This document shows positions 8,658 through 17,455 of a DNA stretch of 48,325 nt, piece by piece. Both the position numbers and the translations under genes were made by a program. The notes under the pieces were generated by a model. The model saw only the letters and a list, made by a program, of their open reading frames with translations, searched no databases and was not told where the DNA came from. The stretch comes from Cellulomonas sp. RIT-PI-Y (lineage in GTDB: Bacteria > Actinomycetota > Actinomycetes > Actinomycetales > Cellulomonadaceae), in contig NZ_JANZKP010000025.1 in assembly GCF_025642745.1 (NCBI RefSeq), positions 1 through 48,325 of the forward strand, read 5' to 3'. Positions within the stretch are counted from its first letter, which is position 1. Each line of letters starts with the position of its first letter.

Positions 8658-9641
8658 GTGCGCATCCGCCCGGCTCTCGCCGTCGTGCCCGTCGTCCTCG
8701 CCCTCAGCGCCTGCGCGGGCGGGTCCGACGACGCCGCCCCCTCGGCCACGTCAGCCACCGGCGGGTTCAGTCCGGTGAGCGTCGACAACTGCGGCACCGA
8801 GGTCACCGTCGACTCCGCCCCGCAGCGGATCGTGTCGATCAAGTCCACCGCCACCGAGATGCTGCTCAGCCTCGGCCTGGCCGACCGGATGGTCGGCACC
8901 GCCTATTCCGACGGGCCGCTGCCGGAGGACCTGGCCGACGACGCGGCCGGCATCCCGGTGCTGTCCGACCAGGTGCCCGGCCAGGAGGCGCTGCTCGCCG
9001 CGCAGCCCGACTTCGTCTACGCCGGGTGGGAGTCCAACTTCAGCGCGGACGGCGCCGGGGACCGCGACACCCTCCAGCGGCTCGGGATCGGCACCTACGT
9101 GTCCCCGGCCGCCTGCAAGGAGGAGGGCTACATGCCCGACCCGTTGACCTTCGACGGCCTGTTCGACGAGTTCCGCGAGGCCGGTGCCCTGTTCGGCGCC
9201 GAGGACCGCGCCGAGGAGCTGATCGCCGACCAGAGGGCCACCCTGGACTCCGTCACCCCGGCCGACGACGGCACCACCGCGCTCTGGTACTCCTCCGGCA
9301 CCGACACCCCCTACGTCGGGGCCGGGATCGGGTCGCCGCAGATGATCCTGGACGCCGCCGGGCTGACCAACATCTTCGCCGACGTGCACGACACCTGGAC
9401 CTCCGCGGGATGGGAGCAGATCGTCGCCGCCGACCCGGACGTGATCGTGCTGGTCGACGCCGACTGGAACACCGCGCAGTCCAAGATCGACCTGCTGGAG
9501 TCCAACCCGGCCACCGCCCAGCTCAGCGCCGTGCAGCAGCACCGCTACCTGACCCTGCCGTTCCCGGCCACCGAGGCCGGGGTGCGCAACGTCGACGCCG
9601 TGGTCTCCCTCACCGACCAGCTCGCGGAGCTGGACGGCTGA
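8658..9641 (+). CDS. Proposed F420-0 ABC transporter, substrate-binding lipoprotein
   Basis: A 327-aa TroA/BtuF-like binding protein. I chose the GTG at 8658 because GGAG lies 9 bp upstream and the product begins with a basic start, hydrophobic core and lipobox (LALSAC). Binding-protein landmarks include RIVSIKSTATEMLLSLGLADRM and later DPDVIVLVDADWN. By sequence it resembles cobalamin/siderophore binders. The 1-bp gap to a BtuC-type permease, then an ATPase overlapping cofD, matches the arrangement described as the proposed F420-0 importer. The ligand is inferred from that linkage, not from the residues. Confidence 0.82.
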   Translation: MRIRPALAVVPVVLALSACAGGSDDAAPSATSATGGFSPVSVDNCGTEVTVDSAPQRIVSIKSTATEMLLSLGLADRMVGTAYSDGPLPEDLADDAAGIPVLSDQVPGQEALLAAQPDFVYAGWESNFSADGAGDRDTLQRLGIGTYVSPAACKEEGYMPDPLTFDGLFDEFREAGALFGAEDRAEELIADQRATLDSVTPADDGTTALWYSSGTDTPYVGAGIGSPQMILDAAGLTNIFADVHDTWTSAGWEQIVAADPDVIVLVDADWNTAQSKIDLLESNPATAQLSAVQQHRYLTLPFPATEAGVRNVDAVVSLTDQLAELDG

Positions 9642-9642
9642 C

Positions 9643-10698
9643 ATGACCGCCCTCGCCCCCGTCGCACCGGCCCCGGTCCGCCGCCGCGCGCCGCTGGGCG
9701 TGGTGCTGCCGGCCGGCCTGGTCCTGCTGCTGCTCACCCTCGTGGTCTGCATCGCGATCGGCCCGGCCGACCTGGGCGTGGGCGACGTCGCGCGCTCCAT
9801 CGCCGGACACCTGGGGCTGGGGCCGCGCGACGCCCTGCCGGTGCTCTCCGACGCCATCGTCTGGGAGCTGCGCCTCCCCCGGGTGCTCACCGCGGCCGCG
9901 GTCGGTGCCGGTCTCGCGCTCTCCGGCGCGGTCATGCAGTCCCTCACCCGCAACCCGCTCGCCGACCCCTACCTGCTGGGGCTGTCCTCCGGGGCCTCGC
10001 TGGGGGCGGTGGCCGTGCTGATCCTCGGCGTCTCCCTGCTGCTGCCCGTCGCCGCCTTCGCCGGGGCGCTGGTCGCCCTGGTCGGCACCCTGTCCCTGGC
10101 CCGGGTCGGCGGCACCCTCACCCCGGGCCGCGCGGTGCTGGCCGGACTCGCGGTCTCCCAGCTGGCCGCCGCCGGGACCTCCTTCGTCATCTTCTGGTCC
10201 GCCACCGGCGACTCCTACCGGGAGATCCTGAACTGGCTGCTCGGGTCGCTGGCCGGGTCCACCTGGCGCTCGGTCGCCATCGCCGGCTGCGCCCTGCTGG
10301 TCGTCGGCGCCGTGCTGATCCTGTCCGCCACCCGGCTGGACGCCTTCGCCTTCGGGGACACCGCCGCCGCCGCGCTCGGCATCGACGTCGACCGCACCCG
10401 CTGGGCCCTGATGACCCTGGTCGCCCTGCTCACCGGCGCGATGGTCGCGGTCTCCGGCTCGATCGGATTCGTCGGCCTCGTCCTCCCGCACGCCGTGTCC
10501 GCGCTCACCGGTCCCGCCCACCGGCGCCTGCTGCCCGTGGTCGCGGTCACCGGTGCGATCTTCCTGGTCTGGGCCGACACCCTGGCCCGGACCGTCTTCG
10601 ACCCGCGCGAGCTGCCGGTCGGCATCGTCACCGCACTGATCGGCGTCCCGGTGTTCGCCGTGCTGCTGCGTCGCCGGAGGGGGAACGCATGGACCTGA
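9643..10698 (+). CDS. Proposed F420-0 ABC transporter, permease (BtuC/FecCD type)
   Basis: A 351-aa polytopic permease of the FecCD/BtuC family, with about ten hydrophobic segments. Family landmarks are ELRLPRVLTAAAVGAGLALSG, MQSLTRNPLADPYLLGLSSG, the ATPase-contact stretch GDTAAAALGID, and GSIGFVGLVLPHAVSALTG near the C-terminus. Its ATG lies 1 bp after the binding-protein stop, and its 3' end overlaps the ATPase gene by 10 bp. It should pass the ligand carried by the preceding lipoprotein across the membrane. Confidence 0.86.
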   Translation: MTALAPVAPAPVRRRAPLGVVLPAGLVLLLLTLVVCIAIGPADLGVGDVARSIAGHLGLGPRDALPVLSDAIVWELRLPRVLTAAAVGAGLALSGAVMQSLTRNPLADPYLLGLSSGASLGAVAVLILGVSLLLPVAAFAGALVALVGTLSLARVGGTLTPGRAVLAGLAVSQLAAAGTSFVIFWSATGDSYREILNWLLGSLAGSTWRSVAIAGCALLVVGAVLILSATRLDAFAFGDTAAAALGIDVDRTRWALMTLVALLTGAMVAVSGSIGFVGLVLPHAVSALTGPAHRRLLPVVAVTGAIFLVWADTLARTVFDPRELPVGIVTALIGVPVFAVLLRRRRGNAWT

Positions 10699-11486
10699 GC
10701 ATCGACGGCGCCGGGGTCCGGCTCGGCGGACGCTGGGTGGTCGACGGCGTGCACGCCACCCCGCCACCCGGCGCCCTCACCGGCCTGCTCGGCCCCAACG
10801 GCGCGGGTAAGTCCACCCTGCTGCGCCTGATCGCCGGTCTGCTCACCCCCGAGTCCGGTGCGGTCCTGATCGACGGCGGCCCGGTGCACGCCCTGCCCCG
10901 CCGCGACCGTGCCCGCCGGATCGCGCTGCTGGAGCAGGAGTCCAGCTCCACCGTCCCGCTCACCGTCCGCGAGGTCGTCGGCCTGGGCCGGATCCCCTAT
11001 CGCACCCTCTGGGGCACGGACGGCTCCGCCGCCGGTCACGACCCGGTCGACCGCGCCCTGACCGCCGCCGGGGCCGCCCACCTGGCCGACCGGTCCTGGG
11101 ACGCGCTCTCCGGCGGCGAACGTCAGCGGGTGCACATCGCCCGGGCGCTCGCCCAGGAGCCCGACCTCCTGCTGCTCGACGAGCCCACCAACCACCTGGA
11201 CGTCTCCGCCCAGCTGTCCCTGCTGCGCTTCGTCCGCGACCTCGGCCGCACCACGGTCGCCGCCCTGCACGACCTCAACCTCGCCGCCGCCTACTGCGAC
11301 CACGTCCTGGTGCTGTCGCAGGGCGTCCTGGTCGCCGCCGGGGACCCCCGGGACGTCCTCACCCCCGACCTGGTCTCCCGGGTGTACGGCGTCGACTGCG
11401 AGGTGCTCACCCACCCGCGCACCGGCCGCCCGGTGATCGCCTTCGGCGACGCCCCCGCCCGCGCTGTCCCCGAAGGAGTCCGATGA
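10689..11486 (+). CDS. Proposed F420-0 ABC transporter, ATP-binding protein
   Basis: A 265-aa ATPase of the FecE/BtuD type, with Walker A GPNGAGKST, signature LSGGERQRVHIARAL, Walker B LLLLDEPTNHLD and switch histidine VAALHDLNLAA. It begins inside the permease gene (10-bp overlap) and ends with a 4-bp ATGA overlap onto cofD. That coupling of an importer to the enzyme that makes F420-0 is the reason for assigning F420-0 as cargo; a cobalamin or siderophore substrate would be the sequence-only alternative. Confidence 0.86.
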   Translation: MDLSIDGAGVRLGGRWVVDGVHATPPPGALTGLLGPNGAGKSTLLRLIAGLLTPESGAVLIDGGPVHALPRRDRARRIALLEQESSSTVPLTVREVVGLGRIPYRTLWGTDGSAAGHDPVDRALTAAGAAHLADRSWDALSGGERQRVHIARALAQEPDLLLLDEPTNHLDVSAQLSLLRFVRDLGRTTVAALHDLNLAAAYCDHVLVLSQGVLVAAGDPRDVLTPDLVSRVYGVDCEVLTHPRTGRPVIAFGDAPARAVPEGVR

Positions 11487-12451
11487 AGCTCACCGTCCTG
11501 TCCGGCGGCGTCGGCGGCGCCCGGTTCACCCGCGGCCTGCTCGCCCACCTGGCGACCACCGACCCCGGATCCCCGGTCACGGTGATCGCCAACACCGGTG
11601 ACGACATGTGGCTGCACGGCGTCCGGGTCTGCCCCGACCTCGACACCCTGATGTACACCCTCGGCGGCGCCGTGCACGAGGAGCAGGGCTGGGGCCGGCG
11701 CGACGAGAGCTCCCGGGTGTCCGCCGATCTGGCCGCCTACGACGTCGGCTGGGACTGGTTCACCCTCGGCGACCTCGACCTGGCCACCCACCTGGCCCGC
11801 ACCCAGTGGCTGCGCGAGGGCCTCAGCCTGTCCCGAACCACCGAGCGGCTCGCGGCCCGCTGGCGGCTGGCCGACCAGGGCGTCCGCCTGCTCCCGATGT
11901 CCGACCAACCGGTCGAGACCCATGTCGAGGTCGACGACGGCCTGATCCACTTCGAGGAATGGTGGGTCCGGCACCGCGCCGCGCTGCCCGCCCGTCGATT
12001 CGTCCAGGTCGGCCTGGACACCGCCGAGGCCGCCCCCGGGGTCCTCGACGCGATCCGGGACGCCGACGTCGTGCTGCTGCCGCCGTCCAACCCGGTCGTC
12101 TCGGTCGGCACCATCCTGGCCGTGCCCGGCATCCGCGCCGCGCTGCGCGAGACAGCGGCCCCCGTGGTCGGAGTCTCCCCGATCATCGGCGGCGCCCCCG
12201 TCCGCGGCATGGCCGCCGAGTGCCTGGCCACCCTGGGGGTCGACGCCACCGCCGAGGCGGTCGCCCGGCACTACGGCCTGCGCGCGACCGGGGGTGTGCT
12301 GGACGGGTGGCTGGTCGACACCGCCGACAAGGACGCGGCCGACCGGCTCGCCGCGGACGGGTGGCGCGCCCGGGCCACGGACACCCTGATGCACGACGTG
12401 CCCGCGACGGCACGGATCGCCGCGGAGGTGCTGGGGCTGGCGGGTCGATAG
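11483..12451 (+). CDS. cofD: 2-phospho-L-lactate transferase, makes F420-0
   Basis: A 322-aa CofD/FbiA enzyme. It joins the activated phospholactate (or phosphoenolpyruvate-derived) guanosine diphosphate to the flavin FO to give coenzyme F420-0 (or its dehydro form). Motifs: TVLSGGVGGARFTRGL at the N-terminus, VIANTGDDMWLHGV, PSNPVVSVGTIL and SPIIGGAPVRGMAAECL. Ribosome site AAGGAG lies just before the ATG. It is translationally coupled to the preceding ATPase. The next genes are convergent, so it ends its operon. CofC and CofE follow at 13545-16386. Confidence 0.95.
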   Translation: MKLTVLSGGVGGARFTRGLLAHLATTDPGSPVTVIANTGDDMWLHGVRVCPDLDTLMYTLGGAVHEEQGWGRRDESSRVSADLAAYDVGWDWFTLGDLDLATHLARTQWLREGLSLSRTTERLAARWRLADQGVRLLPMSDQPVETHVEVDDGLIHFEEWWVRHRAALPARRFVQVGLDTAEAAPGVLDAIRDADVVLLPPSNPVVSVGTILAVPGIRAALRETAAPVVGVSPIIGGAPVRGMAAECLATLGVDATAEAVARHYGLRATGGVLDGWLVDTADKDAADRLAADGWRARATDTLMHDVPATARIAAEVLGLAGR

Positions 12452-12480
12452 CGCCCGGACGCGTCACCCGCGTCCCGGTC

Positions 12481-13473
12481 TCACCCCCACGCGACCGCCC
12501 GGAGCACCGGCCACGCCCCGTCCGACCAGTTCGCGATCACCGTCCCGGTCACCCCGGTCTCGGGCGACCGCCAGCTGCGCGCGGACACCCCCGCGTCGTA
12601 GCCCTCCAGGATCACCGTGTCCGACGCCTTCCCCAGCCAGAAGCCGCGCCCGTACCGCATCCCCTCCTCCTCGACCTCGCTCACCGGCTCGACGAGCGCG
12701 GCCAGGGTGCCCGCCGACACGATCCGTCCGTCGAACAGCGCCGACCAGAACGCCGCGAGGTCCGCCGCCGTCGTCACCGCACCCCCGTCGCCGCTGCCCC
12801 GGACCGGCAGATGCAGCACATGGGTCCGCAGACCGTCCGCGGCGAGGTAGCCGAGCGCGACGTCCCCCGGCAGCTCGTCGGTGCGGGGGTAGCCGCTCCG
12901 GGTCATCCCCGCGGGCCGGAACACACGGTCGGCGACCAGATCGGGGAACGGCTGGCCGGACAGCCGCTCGGCGACCAGCGCCAGGACGACGAACCCCGCG
13001 TTGTTGTAGCTGAACCCCTGCCCGGGCGGGGACGTCTGCGGGCGGCCGTCGAGCACCGGGAGGAACGCCTCCGTGCGGTCGAGGCGGTGCACGGGGACGT
13101 CCAGGACGTAGTCGGTGATCTCGCCCTCGGACTCGTCCAGGTAGTCGCCGATGCCGGAGGTGTGCGCGAGCAGGTCACCCACCGTGACCGCGTCGTCGAT
13201 AAGCGGGAGGTCGTCGCCGAGGACGGGGCGCACCGGGTCGGACAGCGCGATCCGGCCGTCGTCGATCAACGCGCCGATCGCGAGCGCCGTGAACCCCTTG
13301 CCGATGCTGGCCACCCCGAACCGGTGGTCGACGGTGGCTGTGATGCCGTGCGCCCGGTCGGCGAGTCCGTAGGCCCGCGCGACGGTGCCGTCCGGGTCGT
13401 CGACCCGGATCACCCCACTGAACCCGGAGTCGAGGGCGGCGGCGTCCAGCTGCGCGGCGAGGTCGGAGGTCAT
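12481..13473 (-). CDS. Serine hydrolase, beta-lactamase/esterase family
   Basis: A 330-aa member of the class C beta-lactamase-like family (PF00144). The nucleophile motif SxxK is in GVASIGKGFTALA near residue 65, and a YxN motif appears as FSYNNAGFVVLAL. No signal peptide is seen, which suggests a cytoplasmic esterase or peptidase rather than a secreted lactamase. The start is the ATG at 13471-13473; the longer frame upstream overlaps cofC out of frame. It is convergent with cofD, 29 bp away. The substrate is unknown. Confidence 0.85.
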   Translation of the reverse strand: MTSDLAAQLDAAALDSGFSGVIRVDDPDGTVARAYGLADRAHGITATVDHRFGVASIGKGFTALAIGALIDDGRIALSDPVRPVLGDDLPLIDDAVTVGDLLAHTSGIGDYLDESEGEITDYVLDVPVHRLDRTEAFLPVLDGRPQTSPPGQGFSYNNAGFVVLALVAERLSGQPFPDLVADRVFRPAGMTRSGYPRTDELPGDVALGYLAADGLRTHVLHLPVRGSGDGGAVTTAADLAAFWSALFDGRIVSAGTLAALVEPVSEVEEEGMRYGRGFWLGKASDTVILEGYDAGVSARSWRSPETGVTGTVIANWSDGAWPVLRAVAWG

Positions 13474-13544
13474 GGGGTCGACGGTAGGTGCGGCGGCAGC
13501 GCCGTGACCAGCGGTTTCCGTCGGGGACCCGCTCCCCGCGGGAC

Positions 13545-14231
13545 CTACAGCGGCAGCGGGGCCAGCCGTTCCAGCAGGGCCTGGGTCCGTCCGCCGACCC
13601 GGCGCGCGATCACCCGCACCAGATCCGCGGGCAGATCGACGTCCTGACGCAGCGTCGGCAGGTCCAGCTCCAGCCGCCGGTAACCGAGCGCCTCGTGCGC
13701 GGCGGCGGACCCGGCACCGAACCGGGACTCGACGTCCTCGCCCGGGCCGACCGTCAACAGGGTGGTGCCGGTCCCCTCGGCATCGGGCAGCACCGACCGG
13801 CCGGACTCCGCCGCGTCGAACGCGGTGGTCAGCTCGGCGGGGTCCAGTCCGGGCAGGTCGCCGAGCAGCACCGCGACCGGCGCGCCCGGGGCCTCGGTCC
13901 GTGCCCGGCGCGCCCCGGCGGAGACCGCACGGTCGAGGGCGACCCACCCGGTGTCGCCGGCCTGGGCGGCAGGCTCGGGCAGCACACCCACCCGCGGCAG
14001 CCGGGCGGCGCCGTGCGCGACCGGCCCGTCCCCGGTGACCACGAGCACCCGTGCGACCGACGCGCAGGCGGTGACCGCCTCGACCGTGTCCAGCGCCATC
14101 GCCCGGACCAGGGCGGCGCGGGCGGCGGGCTCCAGCACGTCGGCCAGGCGGGTCTTGCCCCGCTGCGCGTCCTTGACCGGAACCACGACCACCCAGCGAC
14201 GACTCGACACGCGTGGAGCCTCGACGTTCAC
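13545..14231 (-). CDS. cofC: 2-phospho-L-lactate / PEP guanylyltransferase
   Basis: A 228-aa CofC/FbiD enzyme. It transfers GMP from GTP to 2-phospholactate (phosphoenolpyruvate in mycobacteria) and supplies the substrate of CofD. The nucleotide-binding start WVVVVPVKDAQRGKTRLADVL and the acidic motif VLLGDLPGLDPAEL mark the family. I start at the GTG of 14229-14231 because it shares GTGA with the stop of the upstream DUF1801 gene. There is no recognisable operon link to cofD, but they lie 1.1 kb apart on opposite strands. Confidence 0.9.
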   Translation of the reverse strand: MNVEAPRVSSRRWVVVVPVKDAQRGKTRLADVLEPAARAALVRAMALDTVEAVTACASVARVLVVTGDGPVAHGAARLPRVGVLPEPAAQAGDTGWVALDRAVSAGARRARTEAPGAPVAVLLGDLPGLDPAELTTAFDAAESGRSVLPDAEGTGTTLLTVGPGEDVESRFGAGSAAAHEALGYRRLELDLPTLRQDVDLPADLVRVIARRVGGRTQALLERLAPLPL

Positions 14232-14602
14232 GCGGTGGCACTCCGTCGCCGGTCCAGCGCCGCGTCGATCTCGTCCCGGCGCCCGGTGATCAGGGCGTCC
14301 ACCGCGGACTCGGGCAGCGGCTGACCGTGGCCGAACCGGATGCCGCCCTTGGTCGCGGCGAACCCGTCCAGCCCGCTCATCACGGCGGCGGTGACCTCGG
14401 AGCTGAACGGGTAGACCGCGCACCCCGCGCGACCGGTGGTCACGGCGAGCAACGGGCGGTCCCGGTACCGCAGCGCCGGCATCCCGTAGCTGACGCCCTG
14501 TTCGGCGTCGGGCACCAGGGCCAGCGCGCGGGCGTACACCCGCTGCACCGCAGGACGGATCTCCTCGTCCAGCCCAGCGATCTGGGCGTCCACCTCACTC
14601 AT
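14228..14602 (-). CDS. DUF1801-family protein
   Basis: A 124-aa small protein with the typical core VSYGMPALRYRDRPLLAV and GCAVYPFSS seen in DUF1801/YdhG-like proteins. Function is unknown for the family; some members bind small molecules or metal in an SRPBCC-independent fold. The ATG at 14600-14602 follows a strong ribosome site (GAAGGAG). It is coupled to cofC by a 4-bp overlap, so the two are probably made together, although no F420 role is known. Confidence 0.8.
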   Translation of the reverse strand: MSEVDAQIAGLDEEIRPAVQRVYARALALVPDAEQGVSYGMPALRYRDRPLLAVTTGRAGCAVYPFSSEVTAAVMSGLDGFAATKGGIRFGHGQPLPESAVDALITGRRDEIDAALDRRRSATA

Positions 14603-14669
14603 CGCCACTCCTTCTCGATGGCCCACGCGTACCCGTCCCAGGATGGCACCGCGATGCGAAGATGACCTC

Positions 14670-15236
14670 ATGGCCCTGTGGATGACCGGTGACGACACCG
14701 CCGACCGCCTGCTCGACTCCGACCCGTTCGCGCTGCTGCTCGGCATGCTCCTCGACCAGCAGGTCGCGATGGAGACCGCCTTCGCCGGGCCGGCCAAGAT
14801 CGCGGACCGGATGGGCGGTCTGGACGTGCACCGGGTCGCATCGGCCGACCCGGAGGAGTTCGCCGCGCTGTGCGCCACACCCCCGGCGGTGCACCGCTAC
14901 CCCGGCTCGATGGCCGGCCGGATCCAGGCCGTGGCTCGCGCGGTGGCCGAGGAGTACGACGGCGACGTCACCCGGCTGTGGACCGACGGCGACCCGGACG
15001 GCGCCACGGTGCTGAAGCGGCTGAAGGCGCTGCCGGGCTTCGGCGACCAGAAGGCGCGGATCTTCCTGGCCCTGCTCGGCAAGCAGCGCGGTGTGCAGCC
15101 CGCCGGCTGGCGAGAGGCCGCGGGGACCTACGGCGACGACCGGTTCCGCTCGATCGCGGATGTCACCGACCAGGACTCGCTGCTGCGGGTCCGTGCCACC
15201 AAGCAGGCCGCCAAGGCCGCAGCGAAGAAGGGCTGA
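14670..15236 (+). CDS. HhH-GPD-type base-excision repair protein, TIGR03252-like
   Basis: A 188-aa protein of the helix-hairpin-helix DNA glycosylase superfamily. The alpha-helical entry LLGMLLDQQVAMETAFAGP and the hairpin LKALPGFGDQKARIFLALLG are visible. It matches the short actinobacterial subfamily of uncharacterised HhH-GPD proteins; I do not see an iron-sulfur cluster loop or an obvious catalytic Lys/Asp pair, so base specificity is unknown. I start at ATG 14670 (product MALWMTGDD); an in-frame ATG at 14643 is possible but sits in the gap shared with the divergent DUF1801 gene. Confidence 0.82.
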   Translation: MALWMTGDDTADRLLDSDPFALLLGMLLDQQVAMETAFAGPAKIADRMGGLDVHRVASADPEEFAALCATPPAVHRYPGSMAGRIQAVARAVAEEYDGDVTRLWTDGDPDGATVLKRLKALPGFGDQKARIFLALLGKQRGVQPAGWREAAGTYGDDRFRSIADVTDQDSLLRVRATKQAAKAAAKKG

Positions 15237-15239
15237 ACC

Positions 15240-15611
15240 ATGATCATCGTCACCAGCAACGAGGTCCCGGGCTACCGCATCCAGGCGGTGCTGGGCGAGG
15301 TGATGGGCCTGACCGTCCGGTCGACCAACTTCGGCCAGAGCTTCACCGCGGGCTTCCGGGCGATCGGCGGCGGTGAGATCCCGGAGTACACCCAGATCAT
15401 GTACGAGTCCCGCCACGAGGTGATGCGCCGGATGACCGACGAGGCGGCCCAGCGCGGGGCGAACGCGATCGTCGCCATGCGCTTCGACACCGACTCGATC
15501 GGACAGTTCTCCGAGGTGTGCGCCTACGGCACCGCGGTGATCGTGGAGCCGATCCCGGGCGGTCAGCCCGGTGCGACCGGGCAGTCGGCGCAGATCGCGG
15601 GCCAGGGCTGA
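15240..15611 (+). CDS. YbjQ/UPF0145 family protein
   Basis: A 123-aa protein of the YbjQ family (heavy-metal-binding-like fold, forms pentamers in solved relatives). It starts MIIVTSNEVPGYRIQAVLGEVMGLTVRS and includes RGANAIVAMRFDTDSIG and the C-terminal YGTAVIVEPI, all typical. It begins 3 bp after the HhH-GPD gene and so shares its transcript. The molecular role of the family is unknown. It ends 1 bp before the stop of the convergent cofE. Confidence 0.88.
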   Translation: MIIVTSNEVPGYRIQAVLGEVMGLTVRSTNFGQSFTAGFRAIGGGEIPEYTQIMYESRHEVMRRMTDEAAQRGANAIVAMRFDTDSIGQFSEVCAYGTAVIVEPIPGGQPGATGQSAQIAGQG

Positions 15612-15612
15612 G

Positions 15613-16386
15613 TCAGGGCCGGGGGCCGACCCCGGCGGCGCCGTCGGCGTGGCCCCGCGCGTAGGCCTCGGCGGTGCCCTCGCGGAACATGTCCTCCGGT
15701 CCGGTGCGGACCAGCACCCGCGCGCCCGGGCCGTCCTCGGCGGTGACCGCGTGCGCCAGGCCGCGCACCACCGCCACCGGCCGGCCGGTCGCCTTGCCCT
15801 TGACCAGCTCCGCGGCCGCGGCGATCTCGTCCGCGAGCGCCGCCATCGACACCTCGAGCCGGCGCCCGTGGGTGTCGGTGCTGCCCCGCAGGTCCTCCAG
15901 CACCAGGACCCCGGCCGCCCCGATCGCGAGGTCGGTCTGACCCTGCCGCCAGGTCCGGCCCGCGGTGTCCGTGATGAGCACGCCGAGCCGCACCCCGAAG
16001 CGCGCGGACAGCTCGGCCCGCAGGCGACGGGCCGTGGCGTCCGGGTCGAGCGGGAGCAGCAGCACCGTGCCCTCGGCGGTGTTGGACGCGTCCACGCCGG
16101 CGGCGGCCATCACCAGGCCGAGCCGGTTCTCCACGATCCGGGTCACGCCGCCGGGGTGCTCCCGGCTGGCGACCACCCGGACCGTCTCGGCGGTGATCGC
16201 GTCCTCCCGGTCGGTGGCCGAGACGACCCGCCCCTCCGCCTTGGAGACGATCTTGCTGGTCACGACGATGATGTCCCCGTCGTGCAGCGGCTCGTCCACG
16301 GCACCGGCGATCAGCTCCGTCAGGTCGTCGCCCGGCGCGACCTCACCGATCCCGGACAGCGCCCACGCGGTCAGGCGCGGGCTCAC
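15613..16386 (-). CDS. cofE: Coenzyme F420-0:L-glutamate ligase (single domain)
   Basis: A 257-aa CofE enzyme that adds gamma-linked glutamates to F420-0. Motifs are [20 protein letters not shown] (Ser/Lys of the GTP/metal site), [18 protein letters not shown] and [19 protein letters not shown]. The length equals the ligase domain alone; mycobacterial FbiB is about 450 aa with a C-terminal nitroreductase-like domain that reduces dehydro-F420-0 and extends the tail. That domain is absent here. The start is the GTG at 16384-16386, sharing GTGA with the stop of the upstream G6PDH-like LLM gene, so cofactor maker and user are coupled. Confidence 0.93.
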   Translation of the reverse strand: MSPRLTAWALSGIGEVAPGDDLTELIAGAVDEPLHDGDIIVVTSKIVSKAEGRVVSATDREDAITAETVRVVASREHPGGVTRIVENRLGLVMAAAGVDASNTAEGTVLLLPLDPDATARRLRAELSARFGVRLGVLITDTAGRTWRQGQTDLAIGAAGVLVLEDLRGSTDTHGRRLEVSMAALADEIAAAAELVKGKATGRPVAVVRGLAHAVTAEDGPGARVLVRTGPEDMFREGTAEAYARGHADGAAGVGPRP

Positions 16387-17396
16387 CGGACGAGCTTCGG
16401 CAGCACCTCGCGGCCGAAGACCTCGATCCACTCCCGCTGGTTGCGCCCGACGTTGTGCAGGTAGATCCGGTCGAAGCCCAGGTCGACGTACTTCTGGATC
16501 TCCGCGCGGTGCACGTCGGGGTCGGCGGAGACGACCATCCGGCCCTCGAAGTCCTCGGGGCGGACCAGCTTGGCCATCTGCGCGAAGTCGAAGGGCGAGC
16601 GGATGTCGCCCTTGGGGAACTTCATCCCGCCGTTGGGCCACTCGACCATGGCGTTCTCCATGGCCTGCTCGTCGGTGCCGGCCCAGGACAGGTGCAGCTG
16701 CAGCACCTTGGGCAGCTCCTGCGGGTCGCGGCCCGACTCCCGCACGCCCTCGTCGAACTTGCCGAACAGCCCGGTGATCTTCTCCAGCGGGGCGCCGACC
16801 GTGATCAGGCCGTCGGCGTGCTTGCCGGCCCGCTTGGCGGTGACCGGACCGGCGGTGGCGACCAGGATCTCCGGGGCGACCTCCGGCATGGTCCACAGCC
16901 GGGTGGACTCCAGCTTGTAGAACTGCCCGGAGTGCTTCACGTCCTTGCCCGCCAGCGACGCCGCGAACAGCTTCTTGATGATGTCGATGGCCTCGAACAT
17001 CCGGTTGATCCGCTCGGGGGCCTCCGGCCAGTACCCGGCGACGATGTGCTCGTTCAGCGCCTCGCCGGAGCCGAGCCCGAGCCAGTGGCGGCCGGGGTAC
17101 ATCGCGGCCAGGGTGGCGGACGCCTGGGCGACCATCGCGGGGTGCCAGCGGAAGGTCGGGGCGGTCACGCCGGGACCCAGGTCGCCCGTGGTCCGCTCGC
17201 CGAGCGCGGTCAGCACGTTCCAGACGAAGGACGACTGGCCCTGCTGCGGGACCCACGGCTGGAAGTGGTCCGCCGCCATGGTGCCGAGGAAGCCGTGCTG
17301 CTCGGCGTAGGCCGACAGCTCCACCGCCTCGGTCGGGTGGAACTGCTCCAGCATCGCCGCGTACCCGACCTGCAGACCCTCAGCCACCACTGCCAC
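16383..17396 (-). CDS. F420-dependent oxidoreductase, glucose-6-phosphate dehydrogenase (Fgd) family
   Basis: A 337-aa LLM-fold enzyme close to mycobacterial Fgd1. Residues known in Fgd1 have counterparts: the active-site His and Trp in ADHFQPW (His44, Trp48), the Glu in GSGEALNE (Glu112), and AAMLEQF (Glu17). It also has the barrel stretch [14 protein letters not shown]. It would reduce F420 at the expense of a sugar phosphate or an alcohol; the phosphate-binding residues could not be checked, so the substrate may differ. The start is a GTG at 17394-17396 with GGAGGA 5 bp upstream; a second in-frame GTG lies two codons later. It overlaps cofE by 4 bp. Confidence 0.88.
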   Translation of the reverse strand: MAVVAEGLQVGYAAMLEQFHPTEAVELSAYAEQHGFLGTMAADHFQPWVPQQGQSSFVWNVLTALGERTTGDLGPGVTAPTFRWHPAMVAQASATLAAMYPGRHWLGLGSGEALNEHIVAGYWPEAPERINRMFEAIDIIKKLFAASLAGKDVKHSGQFYKLESTRLWTMPEVAPEILVATAGPVTAKRAGKHADGLITVGAPLEKITGLFGKFDEGVRESGRDPQELPKVLQLHLSWAGTDEQAMENAMVEWPNGGMKFPKGDIRSPFDFAQMAKLVRPEDFEGRMVVSADPDVHRAEIQKYVDLGFDRIYLHNVGRNQREWIEVFGREVLPKLVR

Positions 17397-17455
17397 GAAA
17401 TCCTCCCCGACCTGCGCCGATCCAACCGTTCCGTCGAGCGTACGCCGGGAATGTT

